Source of the DNA: Periplaneta americana
Taxonomy: Eukaryota > Arthropoda > Insecta > Blattodea > Blattidae
Length of the DNA: 64,000 nt
Assembly (NCBI RefSeq): GCF_040183065.1
Contig: NC_091117.1
Span: forward strand, 112,257,001-112,321,000
Reading direction: 5' to 3'
The notes beneath the pieces were generated by a model. The model did not search any database and was not told the origin of the DNA. It saw only the letters and a list, made by a program, of their open reading frames with translations. Positions within the stretch are counted from its first letter, which is position 1. Every line of letters begins with the position of its first letter. The position numbers and the translations under genes are program-made. Shown one piece after another: positions 14,801 to 26,236 of the stretch.

Positions 14801-17525
14801 TGTCTAATTTCTTAAAAAAGTGTTAAATTCGTGTGGAATCACCTATATATAACAACAATTTCACGTTCGCATGCAGGGGAATCTGGGTTCGTTTGTGTAA
14901 TGCGTCCAATTGTAAAAATCGTCGTTTGTTGCGGTAAAAACACGATTTTTCTATAAACGTTAATAAAATCTCTGTATTCCAAGCGAATGTAATAATTCTT
15001 GCACAGAGTGTTTGATATACATGATTGAACAGTATTATTTATCACTAGTTTCGATTTTCCCCACAAACGAAAATCTTTCAAAAAATTTCGTTTTTGCGAG
15101 ATTTATAACTATATAAATATGAATAAAATCTACAAATTCCGTGGGATTTGTCTAATTTCTTAAAAAAGTGTTAAATTCGTGTGGAGTCACCTATATATAA
15201 AAACAATTTCACGTTCGCATGCAGGGGAATATGGGTTTGTATGTGTAAATCGTCCAATTGTAAAAATCGTCGTTTCTTGCGGTAAAAACACGATATTTCT
15301 ATAAATGTTAATAAAATCTATGTATGCCAACCGATTGTGCTAATTCTTTCACAGAGTGTTTAATATACATGACTAAACAGTATTATGTCACCGGTTCCGA
15401 TTTTCCCCACTAACCAAATCTTTCAAAAAATTTCGTTTTTGCGAGATTTTTAACTACATAATTATGAATAAAATATACAAATGCCGTGGGATTTGTCTAA
15501 TTTCATAAAAAAGTGTTAAATTCGTGTGGAATCACCTATATATAACAACAATTTCACGTTCGCAAGCAGGAGAATATGGGTTCGTTTGTGCAAAGCGTCC
15601 AATTGTATAAATCGTCGTTTCTTGCGGTAAAAACACGATTTTTCTATAAACGTTAATAAAATCTCTGTATTCCAACCGATAGTGCTAATTCTTAAACAGA
15701 GTGTTTAATATACATGATTGAACAGTATTATATCACTGGTTTTGATATTCCCCACAAACGAAAATCTTTAAAAAATTTCGTTTTAGCGAGATTTTTAACT
15801 ACATAATTATGAACAAAAATCTACAAATTCCGTGGGATTTGTCTCATTTCTTAAAAAAGTGTTAAATTCGTGTGGAAACACCTATATATAACAACAATTT
15901 CACGTTCGCATGCAGGGGAATGTGGGTTTGTATGTGTAAATCGTCCAATTGTAAAAATCGTCGTTTCTTGCGGTAAAAACACGATTTTTCTATAAATGTT
16001 AATAAAATCTCTGTATTCCAACCGATTGTGCTAATTCTTTCACAGAGTGTTTAATATACATGACTAAACAGTATTATGTCACCGGTTTCGATTTTCCCCA
16101 CTACCCAAAATCTTTCAAAAAATTTCGTTTTTGCGAGATTTATAACTATATAAATACGAATAAAATCTACAAATTCCGTGGGATTTGTCTAATTTCTTAA
16201 AACAAAGTGTTAAATTCGTGTGGAGTCACCTATATATAACAACACTTTCACGTTCGCATGTAGGGGAATATGGGTTTGTATGTGTAAATCGTCCAATTGT
16301 ATAAATCGTCATTTCTTGCGGTAGAAACACGATTTTTCTATGCACGTAAATAAAATCTCTGTATTCCAACCGATTGTGCTAATTCTTGCACAGAGTGTTT
16401 AATATACATGATTGAACAGTATTATATCACTGGTTTCGATTTTCCCTACAAACGAAAATCTTTAAAAAATTTCGTTTTTGCCAGATTTTTAACTACATAA
16501 TTATGAATAAAATCTACAAATTCCGTGGGATTTGTCTAATTTCTTAAAAAAGTGTTAAATTCGTGTGGAATCACCTATATATATCAACAATTTCACGTTC
16601 GCATGCTGAGAAATGTATGGGTTTGTATGTATAAATCGTCCAATTGTAAAAATCGTCGTTTCTTGCGGTAAAAACACGATTTTTTTATAAATGTTAAGAA
16701 AATCTCTGTATTCCAACCGATTGTGCTAATTCTTTAACAGAGTGTTTAATATACATGACTAAAGAGTATTATATCACTGGTTTCGATTTTCCCCACTAAC
16801 CAAAATCTTTCAAAAAATTTCGTTTTTGCGAGATTTATAACTATATAAATATGAATAAAACCTACAAATTCCGTGGGATTTGTCTAATTTCTTAAAAAAG
16901 TGTTAAATTCGTGTGGAATCACCTATATATAACAACAATTTCACGTTCGCATGCAGGGGAATCTGGGTTCGTTTGTGTAATGCGTCCAATTGTAAAAATC
17001 GTCGTTTGTTGCGGTAAAAACACGATTTTTCTATAAACGTTAATAAAATCTCTGTATTCCAAGCGAATGTGTTAATTCTTGCACAGAGTGTTTGATATAC
17101 ATGATTGAACAGTATTTTATCACTGGTTTCGATTTTCCCCACAAACGAAAATCTTTCAAAAAATTTCGTTTTTGCGAGATTTATAACTATATAAATATGA
17201 ATAAAATCTACAAATTCCGTGGGATTTGTCTCATTTCTTAAAAAAGTGTTAAATTCGTGTGGAGTCACCTATATATAACAACAATTTCACGTTCGCATGC
17301 AGGGGAATATGGGTTTGTATGTGTAAATCGTCCAATTGTAAAAATCGTCGTTTCTTGCGGTAAAAACACGATATTTCTATAAATGTTAATAAAATCTATG
17401 TATGCCAACCGATTGTGCTAATTCTTTCACAGAGTGTTTAATATACATGACTAAACAGTATTATGTCACCGGTTCCGATTTTCCCCACTAACCAAAATCT
17501 TTCAAAAAATTTCGGTTTTGCGAGA

Positions 17526-17725
17526 NNNNNNNNNNNNNNNNNNNNNNNNNNNNNNNNNNNNNNNNNNNNNNNNNNNNNNNNNNNNNNNNNNNNNNNNNNN
17601 NNNNNNNNNNNNNNNNNNNNNNNNNNNNNNNNNNNNNNNNNNNNNNNNNNNNNNNNNNNNNNNNNNNNNNNNNNNNNNNNNNNNNNNNNNNNNNNNNNNN
17701 NNNNNNNNNNNNNNNNNNNNNNNNN
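17526..17725. other. Assembly gap of exactly 200 N
   Basis: Two hundred N. The left contig stops at ...CGGTTTTGCGAGA and the right contig begins CTTCCAAAAATTTCG, about 25 bp earlier in the same monomer phase. A round-number gap at this phase suggests a scaffolding join of unmeasured size. Reading frames drawn through it are artefacts. Confidence 0.98.
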
Positions 17726-20700
17726 CTTCCAAAAATTTCGTTTTTGCGAGATTTTTAACTATATAAATGTGAATAAAATCTACAAATTCGGTGAGATTTG
17801 TCTGATTTGTTAAAAAAATGTTAAATTCATGTGGATTCACCTACATATATATCAACAATTACACTTTCGCATGCGGGGAAATGTGGGTTTGTTTGTGTAA
17901 TTCGTCCAATTGTAAAAATCGTCGTTTCTTGCGGTAAAAACACGATTTTGCTATAAACGTTAATAAAATCTCTATAATCCAACCGATTGTGCTAATTCTT
18001 TCACAGAGTGTTTAATATACATGATTGAACAGTATTATATCACTGGTTTTGATTTTCCCCACAAACCAAAATCTTTCAAAAATTTCGTTTTTGCGAGATT
18101 TTTAACTATATAAATCTGAATAAAATCTACAAATTCCGTGCGATTTGTCTAATTTCTTAAAAAAATGTTAAATTCATTTGGATTCACCTATATATCACAA
18201 CAATTTCACATTCGCATGCGGGGGAATATGGCTTTGTTTGTGTAAATGGTACAATTGAAAAAAAATCGTCGTTTCTTGCGGTAAAAACACGATTTTGCTA
18301 TAAACGTTAATAAAACCTCTCTATTCCAACCGATTGTGCTAATTCTTTCACAGAGTGTTTAATATACATGATTGAACAGTATTATATCACTGGTTTCGAT
18401 TTTCCCCACAAACCAAAATCTTTCAAAAAATTTCATTTTTGCGAGATTTTTAACTATATAAATATGAATAAAATCTACAAATTCCGAGGGATTTGTCTGA
18501 TTTCTTAAAAAAATGTGAAATTCATGTGGAATCACCTATATATAATAACAATTTCACGCTCGCATGCGGGGGAATACGGGTTTGTTGGTGTAAACGGTCC
18601 AATTGTAAAAATCGTCGTTTCTTGCGGTAAAAACACAATTTTTTGTATATATGTTAATAAAATCTCTATATTCCAACCGATTGTGCTAATTCTTTCAGAG
18701 AGTGTTTAATATACATGATTGATCAGTGTTATGTCACTGGTTTCGATTTTCGCCACAAACCAAAATCTTTCAAGAACTTTCGTTTTTGCGAGATTTTTAG
18801 CTATATAAATATGAATAAAATTTACAAATCCCGTCGGATTTGCCTAATATCTTAAAAAATGTTAAATTCGTCTGCACGCACCGATATATAACAACAAATT
18901 CACGTTCGCATGCGGAGGATTATGGGTTTGTTTGTGTGAGTCGTCCAATTGTAAAATTCGTCGTTTCTTGCGGTAAAAACAACGATTTCTTTATGAACGT
19001 TAATAAAATCTCTATATTCCAACCAATTGAGCTAATTCTTTCACAGAGTGTTTAATATACATGACTGAACAGTATTATATCACATGTTTCGATTTTCTCC
19101 ACAAAACAAAATCTTTCAAAGAATTTCGTTTTTGCGAGATTTTTAGGTTATATAAATATGAATGAAATCTACAAATCCCGTCGGATTTGTCTAATATCTT
19201 AAAAAAATCTTAAATTCGTGTGCACGCACCGATTTATAACAACAATTTCACGTTCACATGCGGACGAATTTGGGTTTGTTTGTTTAAAATGTCCAATTGT
19301 AAAAATCGTCGTTTCTTGCGGTAAAAACACGATTCTTTGTATAAACGTTAATAAAATCTTTATATTGCAACCGATTGTTTCAAATCATTGAGAGAGTGTA
19401 TAATATACACACTTGAACAGTATTATATCACTGGTTTTGATTTTCCCCCACAAACCAAAATATTTCGTGTTTGCGAGATTTTTAGCTATATAAATATGAA
19501 TAAAATCTACAAATAAGGTCGGATTTGTCTAATATAAAAAATGTTAAATTCGTGTGCACGCACCGATTTATAACAATAATTTCATGTTCTCATGCGGAGG
19601 AATATGGGTTTGTTTGTGTAAATCGTCAATTGTAAATATCGTCGATTCTTGCCGTAAATGCACGATTTTTTTATTTATACTTCTGTAAAATCTCTATATT
19701 CCAAGCGATTTTGCTAATTCTTTCAGAGAGTATTTAATATACATGATTGAACATTATTATATCACTTGTTTCGATTTTCGCCACAAACCAAAATCTTTAA
19801 AAAAATTTCGTTTTTGCGAGATATTTAGCTATATAAATATGAATAAAATCTACAAATCCCGTCCGATTTGTCTAATAACTTTAAAAAAATGTTAAATTCG
19901 TGTGCATGCACCGATTTATAACAACAATTTCACGTTCGCATGCGGAGGAATATGTGTTTGTTTGTGTAAATCGTCTAATTGTAAAAATCGTTGTTTCTTG
20001 CGATAAAATCAACGATTTTGTATAAACGTTAATAAAATGTCTATATTCCAACCGATTGTGGTAATTCTTTCTGAGAGTGTTTAATATACATGATTGAACA
20101 GTACTATATCACTAGTTTCGATTTTCCCCTCAAACCAATATGTTTCAAAAAATTTTCGTTTTTGCGAGTTTTTTAGCTATATAAATATGAATAAAATCTA
20201 CATATCCCGCAGATTTGTCTAATATCTTAAAAAAAATGTGAAATTCGAGTGCACGCACCGATTTATAACAACAATTTCACGTTCGCATGCGGAGCAATAT
20301 GGGTTTGTTTGTGTAAATCCTCCAATTGTAAAAATCGTCGTTTCTTCCGGTAAAAACACGATTTTTTGTATAAACGTTAATATAATCTCTATATTCCAAC
20401 CGATTGTGCCAATTCTTTCAGAGAGTGTATAATATACATGGTTGAACAGTATTATATACTGTTTCGATTTTCCCCACAAACCAAAATCTTTCAAATATTT
20501 CGTTTTTGTGACATTTTTAGCTATATAAATATGAATAAAAGCGACAAATCCCGTCGGATTTGTCTAATATCTTAAAAATATGTTAAATTCCTGTGCACGC
20601 ACCGATTTATAACAACAATATCACGTTCGCATGCGGAGGAATTTGGGTTTGTTTGTGTAAATCGTCCAATTGTAAAAATCGTCGTTTCTTGCTGTAAAAA

Positions 20701-21371
20701 CACGATTTTTTTGTATAAACGTTAATAAAACCTTTATATTGCAACCGACTGTGCGAATTCTTTCAGAGATTGTATAATATACATGATTGAACAGTATTAT
20801 ATCACTGGTTTCGATTTTCCCCACAAACCAAAATCTTTCAAATATTTCGTTTTTGCGAAATTTTTAGCTATATAAATATGAATAAAATCCACAAGTACGG
20901 TCGGTTTTGTCTAATATCTTTAAAAAATGTTAAATTCGTGTGCACGCACCGATTTATAACAACAATTTCACGTTCGCATGCGGAGGAATATGGGTTTGTT
21001 TGTGTAAATCGTCCAAATGTAAAAATCGTCGTTTCTTGCGATAAAATCACGAGTTTTTCTATAACCGTTAATAAAATCTCTAAATTCCAAGCGATTTTGC
21101 TAATTCTTTCAGAGAGTGTTTAATATACATGATTGAACAGTATTATATCACTTGTTTCGATTTTCGCCACAAACCAAAATCTTTCATAAAATTTCGTTTT
21201 TGCGAGATTTTTAGCTATATAAATATGAATAAAATCTACAAATCCCGTGGGATTTGTCCAATATCTTAAAAATACTTGAAATTCGTGTGCACACACCGAT
21301 TTATATCAACAATTTCACGTTCGCATGCGGAGGATTATGGGTTTGTTTGTGTAAGTCCTCCAATTGTAAAT
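17726..21371 (+). repeat. Diverged copies of the same satellite, no visible higher-order repeat
   Basis: About ten further monomers in the same orientation as 1-17525, now differing from each other by many substitutions and small indels. Examples are GTGCACGCACCGATTTATAAC in place of GTGTGGAGTCACC and GCATGCGGAGGAATATGGG in place of GCATGCAGGGGAA. No repeated multi-monomer order is apparent. Divergence rises from left to right, as expected at the decaying edge of a homogenised array. Confidence 0.9.
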
Positions 21372-24236
21372 GTACCTGGTTGCCAACAAGAGTCTTTGGA
21401 TATAAATGCGTGTATACACACGAATTTGACATTTTTTATGAAACTAGAGAGATCCGATGGGATTTGTAGATTTTATTCATTATTATGTAGCTTAAAATCT
21501 GGCAAACACCAAGTTTTTAGAGAAATTTTATATGTTTGGAAAGTCGAAACGAGTGATAAAATGCTGTTTCATTGTGAATGTTCAACCTATTCAGAAAGAA
21601 TTATCACAATTGGTTACAATTTGCAGCTTTTATTAATGTATATACGAAAAAACGCATTTGTAGCCCGAGAAACGACGATTTTCCCCTTTTTACGATACAC
21701 TAGCAAACGTATAGATATCTGTTCGCCAACAAGAATCTTTGGATAGAAATGCGTGTGTACACACGAATTTGACATTTTTTAAGAAACCAGAGAGATCCGA
21801 TGGGATTTCTAGATTTTTTTCATGATTATATAGCTTAAAATCTGGCAAAAACCAAATTTTTAGAGAAATTTTATATGAGTGGAAAATCGAAACGAGTGAT
21901 AAAATGTTGTTTCATTGTGAATGTTAAACCCATTCACAAAGAGTTATCACAGTCGGTTTCAAATTGTAGGTTTTATTAATGTATATACGAAAAAACGCAT
22001 TCCAGCCCGAGAAACGACGATTCCACTTTTTCAGATACCCTAGCAAACATATAGATATCTGGACGAGAACAAGAATCTTTGGATAGAAATACGTGTGTAC
22101 ACACGAATTTGCTATTTTTTTAAGAAACTGGAGAAATCCGATTGGATTTGTAGATTTTATTCATAATTATATAGCTTAAAATCTCGCAAAATCCAAATTT
22201 TTACAGAAATTTTGTATGATTGTGAAATCGAAACGAGTGATAAAATGCGGTTTCATTGTGAATTTTAAAGCCATTCGGAAAGAATTAGCACAATCGGTTG
22301 GAATTTATAGGTTTAATCAATATAAATACGAAAAAAAGCATTTCTAGCCCGAGAAACGACGATTTTTCTACTTATTACGAAAAAGTAGCAAACGTATAGA
22401 TATCTGGTCGCCAACAAGAATCTTTGGGTAGAAATGCGTGTGCACACGAATTTGACATTTTTTCAGAAACTAGAGAAATCCGATGGGATGTGTAGATTTT
22501 ATTCATGACTATATAGCTTAAAATATGGCAAAAACCAAATTTTTAGAGAATTTTGTATGAGTGGAATATCGAAACGAGTGATAAAAAGAGGTTTCATTGT
22601 GAATGTTATAGCCATTCAGCAAGAATTACCACAGTTGGTTTCAATTTGTAGGTTTTATTAATGTATACACGAAAAAACACGTTTCTAGCCCGAGAAACGA
22701 CGATTTTTCCACTTTTCACAATACACTAGCAAACGCATATTTTTCTGGACGCGCACATGAATCTTTGAATAATAATACGTGTGTACACACGAATTTGTCA
22801 TTTTTTTAAGAAACTAGAGAATTCCGATGGGATTTGTAGATTTTATTCATGATTATATAGCTTTAAAATCTCGCAAAAACCAAATTTTTAGAGAAATTTT
22901 GTATGAATGGAAAATCGAAACGAGAGACAAAATGCGGTTTCATTGTGAATGTTAAAGCCAATCAACAAGAATAAGCACAATCGGTTGGAAATTGTAGGTT
23001 TTATTAATGTATATACGAAAAAACGCATTACTAGCCCTAGAAACGACGATTTTTCCACTTTTTACGATACACTAGCAAACATATAGATATCTGGTCGCAA
23101 ACAAGAATCTCTGGATAGAAATGCGTGTGTACACACGAATTTGACATTTTTTAAGAAGCCAGAGAGATCCGGTGGGATTTCTAGGTTTTATTCATGATTA
23201 TATAGCTTAAAATCTGGCAAAAACCAAATTTTTAGAGAAATTTTTATGACTGGAAAATCGAAACGAGTGATAAAATGCTGTTTCATTGCGAATGTTAAAC
23301 CCATTCTGAAAGAATATTCACAATCGGTTTCAATTTGTAGGTTTTATTGATGTATATACGAAAAAACGCATTTCAGCCCGAGAAACGACGATTCCATTTT
23401 TTCAGATACCATAGCAAACATACAGATATCTGGACGAGAACAAGAATCGTTTAATAGAAATACGAGTGTACACACGAATTTGGTATTTTTTTAAGAAAGT
23501 AGAGAAATCCGATGGGATTTGTAAAATTAATTCATGATTATATAGCTTAAAATCTCGCAAAAACCAAATTTTTAGAGTCATTTTGTATGAGTGGAATATC
23601 GAAACCAGTGATAAAATGAGGTTTCATTGTGAATGTTAAAGCCATTCAGAAATATTAGCGCAATCGGTTTCAATTTGTAGGTTTTATTAATGTATATACG
23701 AAAAAACGCATTTCTAGCCCGAGAAACGACGATTTTTCCACTTTTTACAATACACAAGCAAAAGCATATATTTCTGGATGCAAACATGAATCTTTGGATA
23801 GAAATATGTGGCTACACAAGAATTTGACATTTTTTTTAAGAAACTAGAAATATCCAATGGGATTTGTAAATTTTATTCATGATTATACAGCTTAAAATCT
23901 CGCAAAAACCAAATTATTAGAGAAATCTTGTATGAGTGGAAAATCGAAACGAGTGATAAAATGCTGTTTCATTGTGAATGTTAAAGCCATTCAGTAAGAA
24001 TTAGCACAATCGGTTGGAATTTGTAGGTTTTATTAATGTATATACGAAAAAACGCATTTCTAGCCCGAGGAACGACGATTTTTCCACATTTTCAGATACC
24101 CTAGCAATCATATAGATATCTGGACGAGAACAAGAATCTTCGGATAGAAATACGTTTGTACACACGAATTTGCTATTTTTTTAAGAAACTAGAGAGATCC
24201 GATGTCATTTGTAGATTTTATTCATTATTATATACA
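21372..24236 (-). repeat. Same satellite family in inverted orientation (subfamily 1)
   Basis: About eight ~343-bp monomers whose + strand reads as the reverse complement of the units to the left. AAATCCGATGGGATTTGTAG corresponds to the complement of CTACAAATTCCGTGGGATTT, GCACAATCGGTTGGAAT to the complement of ATTCCAACCGATTGTGC, and GAAACGACGATTTT recurs in both. Landmarks (ACACGAATTTG) fall near 21419, 21758, 22098, 22446, 22786, 23132, 23475 and 24155. The flip occurs inside a monomer, just after CCAATTGTAAA, at about 21371. Confidence 0.88.
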
Positions 24237-25623
24237 GATGGACATGAAGGATATCGACATAGTAGAGACACTCTTGTATTTAGGCGTCACTCTCGACAAA
24301 CGTATGTCTTTTAAGGCACATATTGATTCACTAGTCACTAAATCACACCAGTTTCAATCTGCTTTGCATAGGGCCACCAGACCAACCTGGGGTCTTAGTC
24401 CTGATATATTGCGAACAATATATCATGGCGCTTTCGAACCATTGATATTATACTGTGTCTCGGCATTTCAAAATATACTTCACAAAAAGTGGGTTCAAAA
24501 TAAATTGATACAAATCCAGCGTGGATTCATTCTACGAATCACGAAGGCTTACAGAACCACATCGACAGACGCAGCCCTAGTGATCGCGGGTATACCACCA
24601 TTGTTTTTAACAGCCTTGGCTAAAGCTGAAATCTCTAACGTGAAAAGAAATGGGATATTTATAGAACAAGAATCATATCTTGAGGTGGAAAAAAGATCAC
24701 ATTTTCAATTAACTGGTCATCCGAAAGATTTTCACCGTGCATCAAATACATGTACAGATCGACATGAATACAACATCTATACTGACGGCTCTCGGTTGCA
24801 AAAGGAGAACGACGTCACCTTGGTGGGCTGTGCTTTTGTTACCTACTACAACACTACTGAAGTCCACTCTGCCACGTTCCGCCTGGCGCCCATGTGCTCC
24901 GTGTTCCAAGCAGAACTCTTTGCCATCTTGCAAGCAGTGAAATGGAGCATTACCAACGGGATTGACTCATGTATTCACAGCGACTCTCAATCTGCCTTAC
25001 AAACCATTGACGATAAATACAACTTGCATTCTATAGCCGTCGAAATTAGATCCCTAATACTTAAATTTGAAGGTCGTATTTGCTTAATGTGGGTGCGCGG
25101 CCACACAGGTACTGAAGGAAACGAAAGAGCGGATACATTAGCGAAGCAAGCGGCCTCAACCAACTCAGAATATAAATATTCCACCTGTCCTATTTCGTAC
25201 ATCAAGCAGAAGATCAAGCACACAACTACACTCAAGTGGAATACATACTGGAACTCTAGTGTTAAAGGCTCTGTGACCAAGAAATTATTCTTTCCCAATG
25301 TACAAGACAGACTATGTTGCAGTCAGTTCTCAACCGACTTCTTTTACACCCAATTTATGACCGGCCATGGAAAATTCGGTTCCTACTTCGAAAGATTTAG
25401 GATCAAAAGTGCAGAAGAATCTCTGTGCATATGCAAAGAGAATCAGACTGTTGAACATTTGATTTTTCACTGTCCAGTGTTCGAAAGGAAAAGACACTTT
25501 TTAAGATATCATATCTCGGATTGCAATTTAAATTACTCCACACCCCTTTACCATTTTCTTAGAAAAAAATGTTGTTACAAACAATTCACAGAGTTTATAC
25601 ACCACATCCACGCAAGACTGTAG
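24202..25623 (+). CDS. Partial LINE ORF2: RT C-terminus, RNase H, Cys/His tail
   Basis: An open 473-codon frame. The first ~12 residues come from satellite DNA; LINE homology begins about residue 13. YLGVTLDKRMSFKAHID (residues ~27-43) is the conserved end of a non-LTR reverse transcriptase, so the fingers and palm with the YADD motif are missing. RNase H follows at about 190-320, with the expected acidic residues in YTDGS, AELFAI and HSDSQSAL, then VRGHTGTEGNERAD near its end. Near the C-terminus CICKENQTVEHLIFHCP is the CCHC-like motif typical of I/R1-type ORF2. No internal stop or frameshift is seen, so the copy is young or only recently truncated. It cannot make an active transposase-like product without the RT core. 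The ATG at 24202 is fortuitous. Confidence 0.85.
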   Translation: MSFVDFIHYYIQMDMKDIDIVETLLYLGVTLDKRMSFKAHIDSLVTKSHQFQSALHRATRPTWGLSPDILRTIYHGAFEPLILYCVSAFQNILHKKWVQNKLIQIQRGFILRITKAYRTTSTDAALVIAGIPPLFLTALAKAEISNVKRNGIFIEQESYLEVEKRSHFQLTGHPKDFHRASNTCTDRHEYNIYTDGSRLQKENDVTLVGCAFVTYYNTTEVHSATFRLAPMCSVFQAELFAILQAVKWSITNGIDSCIHSDSQSALQTIDDKYNLHSIAVEIRSLILKFEGRICLMWVRGHTGTEGNERADTLAKQAASTNSEYKYSTCPISYIKQKIKHTTTLKWNTYWNSSVKGSVTKKLFFPNVQDRLCCSQFSTDFFYTQFMTGHGKFGSYFERFRIKSAEESLCICKENQTVEHLIFHCPVFERKRHFLRYHISDCNLNYSTPLYHFLRKKCCYKQFTEFIHHIHARL

Positions 25624-26236
25624 CTGTTAATTGTATATAAATTAATGATGTTATAAAATCCTAATGCACTATGTAAAACAAGGTGTCTATCTTTGGGACA
25701 TAATAATAGTAATAACAACAATAACTATGTTTGTATTATAGATTTTACTATTGTTGAGTATTTGATGACAGGTATATAGATTGTAACCATAAGTAATTTT
25801 GTTTTTATTTTTTCTTTACTATCGCAAACCAACTATATAATAGGTATTTTATTTGTAACTACGCCAATTATGTGCATTATCTCATTAATATTGCTTAAAA
25901 TTATGTATAAGATCACAAATTAATGTAATAATCTTGCAATTTCTCTACACCTTCGATTATAATTTCTAATTTTATTTCATTTTGTTTTAACTGAAAGTAA
26001 TTATTGCATAACGTATTAGTATTGTTTACTGTCTCTTAATTAGTGTATTTATATTGTAACTATGATTCACACCTACTATTAATTCTTTAAAATTGTGTAT
26101 TATCACTACATATTGTATTTCACATGTAACAAACTACAACCCTGTGTATTATCACTACATATTGTATTTCACATGTAACAAACTACAACCCTAATATACC
26201 AAAGGTAAAATAGGGTTTCAATATTTGGATAACAAT
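25624..26236 (+). other. 3' UTR and tail of the LINE
   Basis: AT-rich, no open frame of note. It contains a 2 x 49 bp tandem duplication (26095-26192) and ends in ACAATAATAATAATAAT next to satellite. Confidence 0.7.
26095..26192 (+). repeat. 49-bp tandem duplication in LINE 3' UTR
   Basis: Two identical 49-bp copies (26095-26143 and 26144-26192) beginning GTGTATTATCACTACATATT and ending CTACAACCCT. Confidence 0.9.

Larger units (their letters stand above)
1..17525 (+). repeat. ~346-bp satellite array with higher-order repeats
   Basis: Head-to-tail tandem monomers of 344-348 bp; the shared landmark CGTGTGGARTCACC recurs at 17, 361, 709, 1057, 1403, 1749, 2097 and onward. Eight monomer types can be told apart by diagnostic bases. 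A has GCATGTAGGGGAAT and ATGCACGTAAATA; B has GCATGCTGAGAAATG; C has AATCTGGGTTCG and AAGCGAATG; D has CGATATTTC and ATGTATGCC; E has AAGTATTAAATTCG and GCAAGCAGGGGAA; F has GCAAGCAGGAGAA; G has GGAAACACC; H has AATTCTGTGGG. The order A-H recurs with type A near 1, 2087, 4501, 8231, 11008, 14470 and 16205, plus a chimeric A near 12391. Copies of one type in different repeats are nearly identical, while neighbouring types differ clearly, which is the signature of a higher-order repeat. Short reading frames recur in the same monomer types and are not taken as genes. Confidence 0.95.
24237..26236 (+). mobile_element. 5'-truncated I-like non-LTR retrotransposon (LINE)
   Basis: A 2.0-kb insertion in inverted satellite units. 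It keeps the end of the reverse transcriptase, an RNase H domain and a C-terminal Cys/His motif (24202-25623 frame), then a ~610-bp AT-rich 3' UTR and a terminal (AAT)n/(TAA)n tail at about 26229-26247. RNase H plus a TAA-type tail fits the I superfamily; the exact clade was not determined. The satellite breaks off after TTATTCATTATTATA and resumes at ATCTGGCAAAAACC. About 10 bp of monomer expected between them is missing, so there is a small target deletion rather than a duplication. Confidence 0.88.

Noticed and set aside
748-17268. Repeated 60-121 aa minus-strand frames in the satellite (for example products starting MGKIETSDK)
   Set aside because: They recur because the monomers are nearly identical, begin and end at monomer-specific changes, have no domain, and are interrupted in sister copies. 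They are not evidence of a gene.
17463-17840. Long frames across 17463-17840
   Set aside because: They run through the 200-N gap and so have no meaning.
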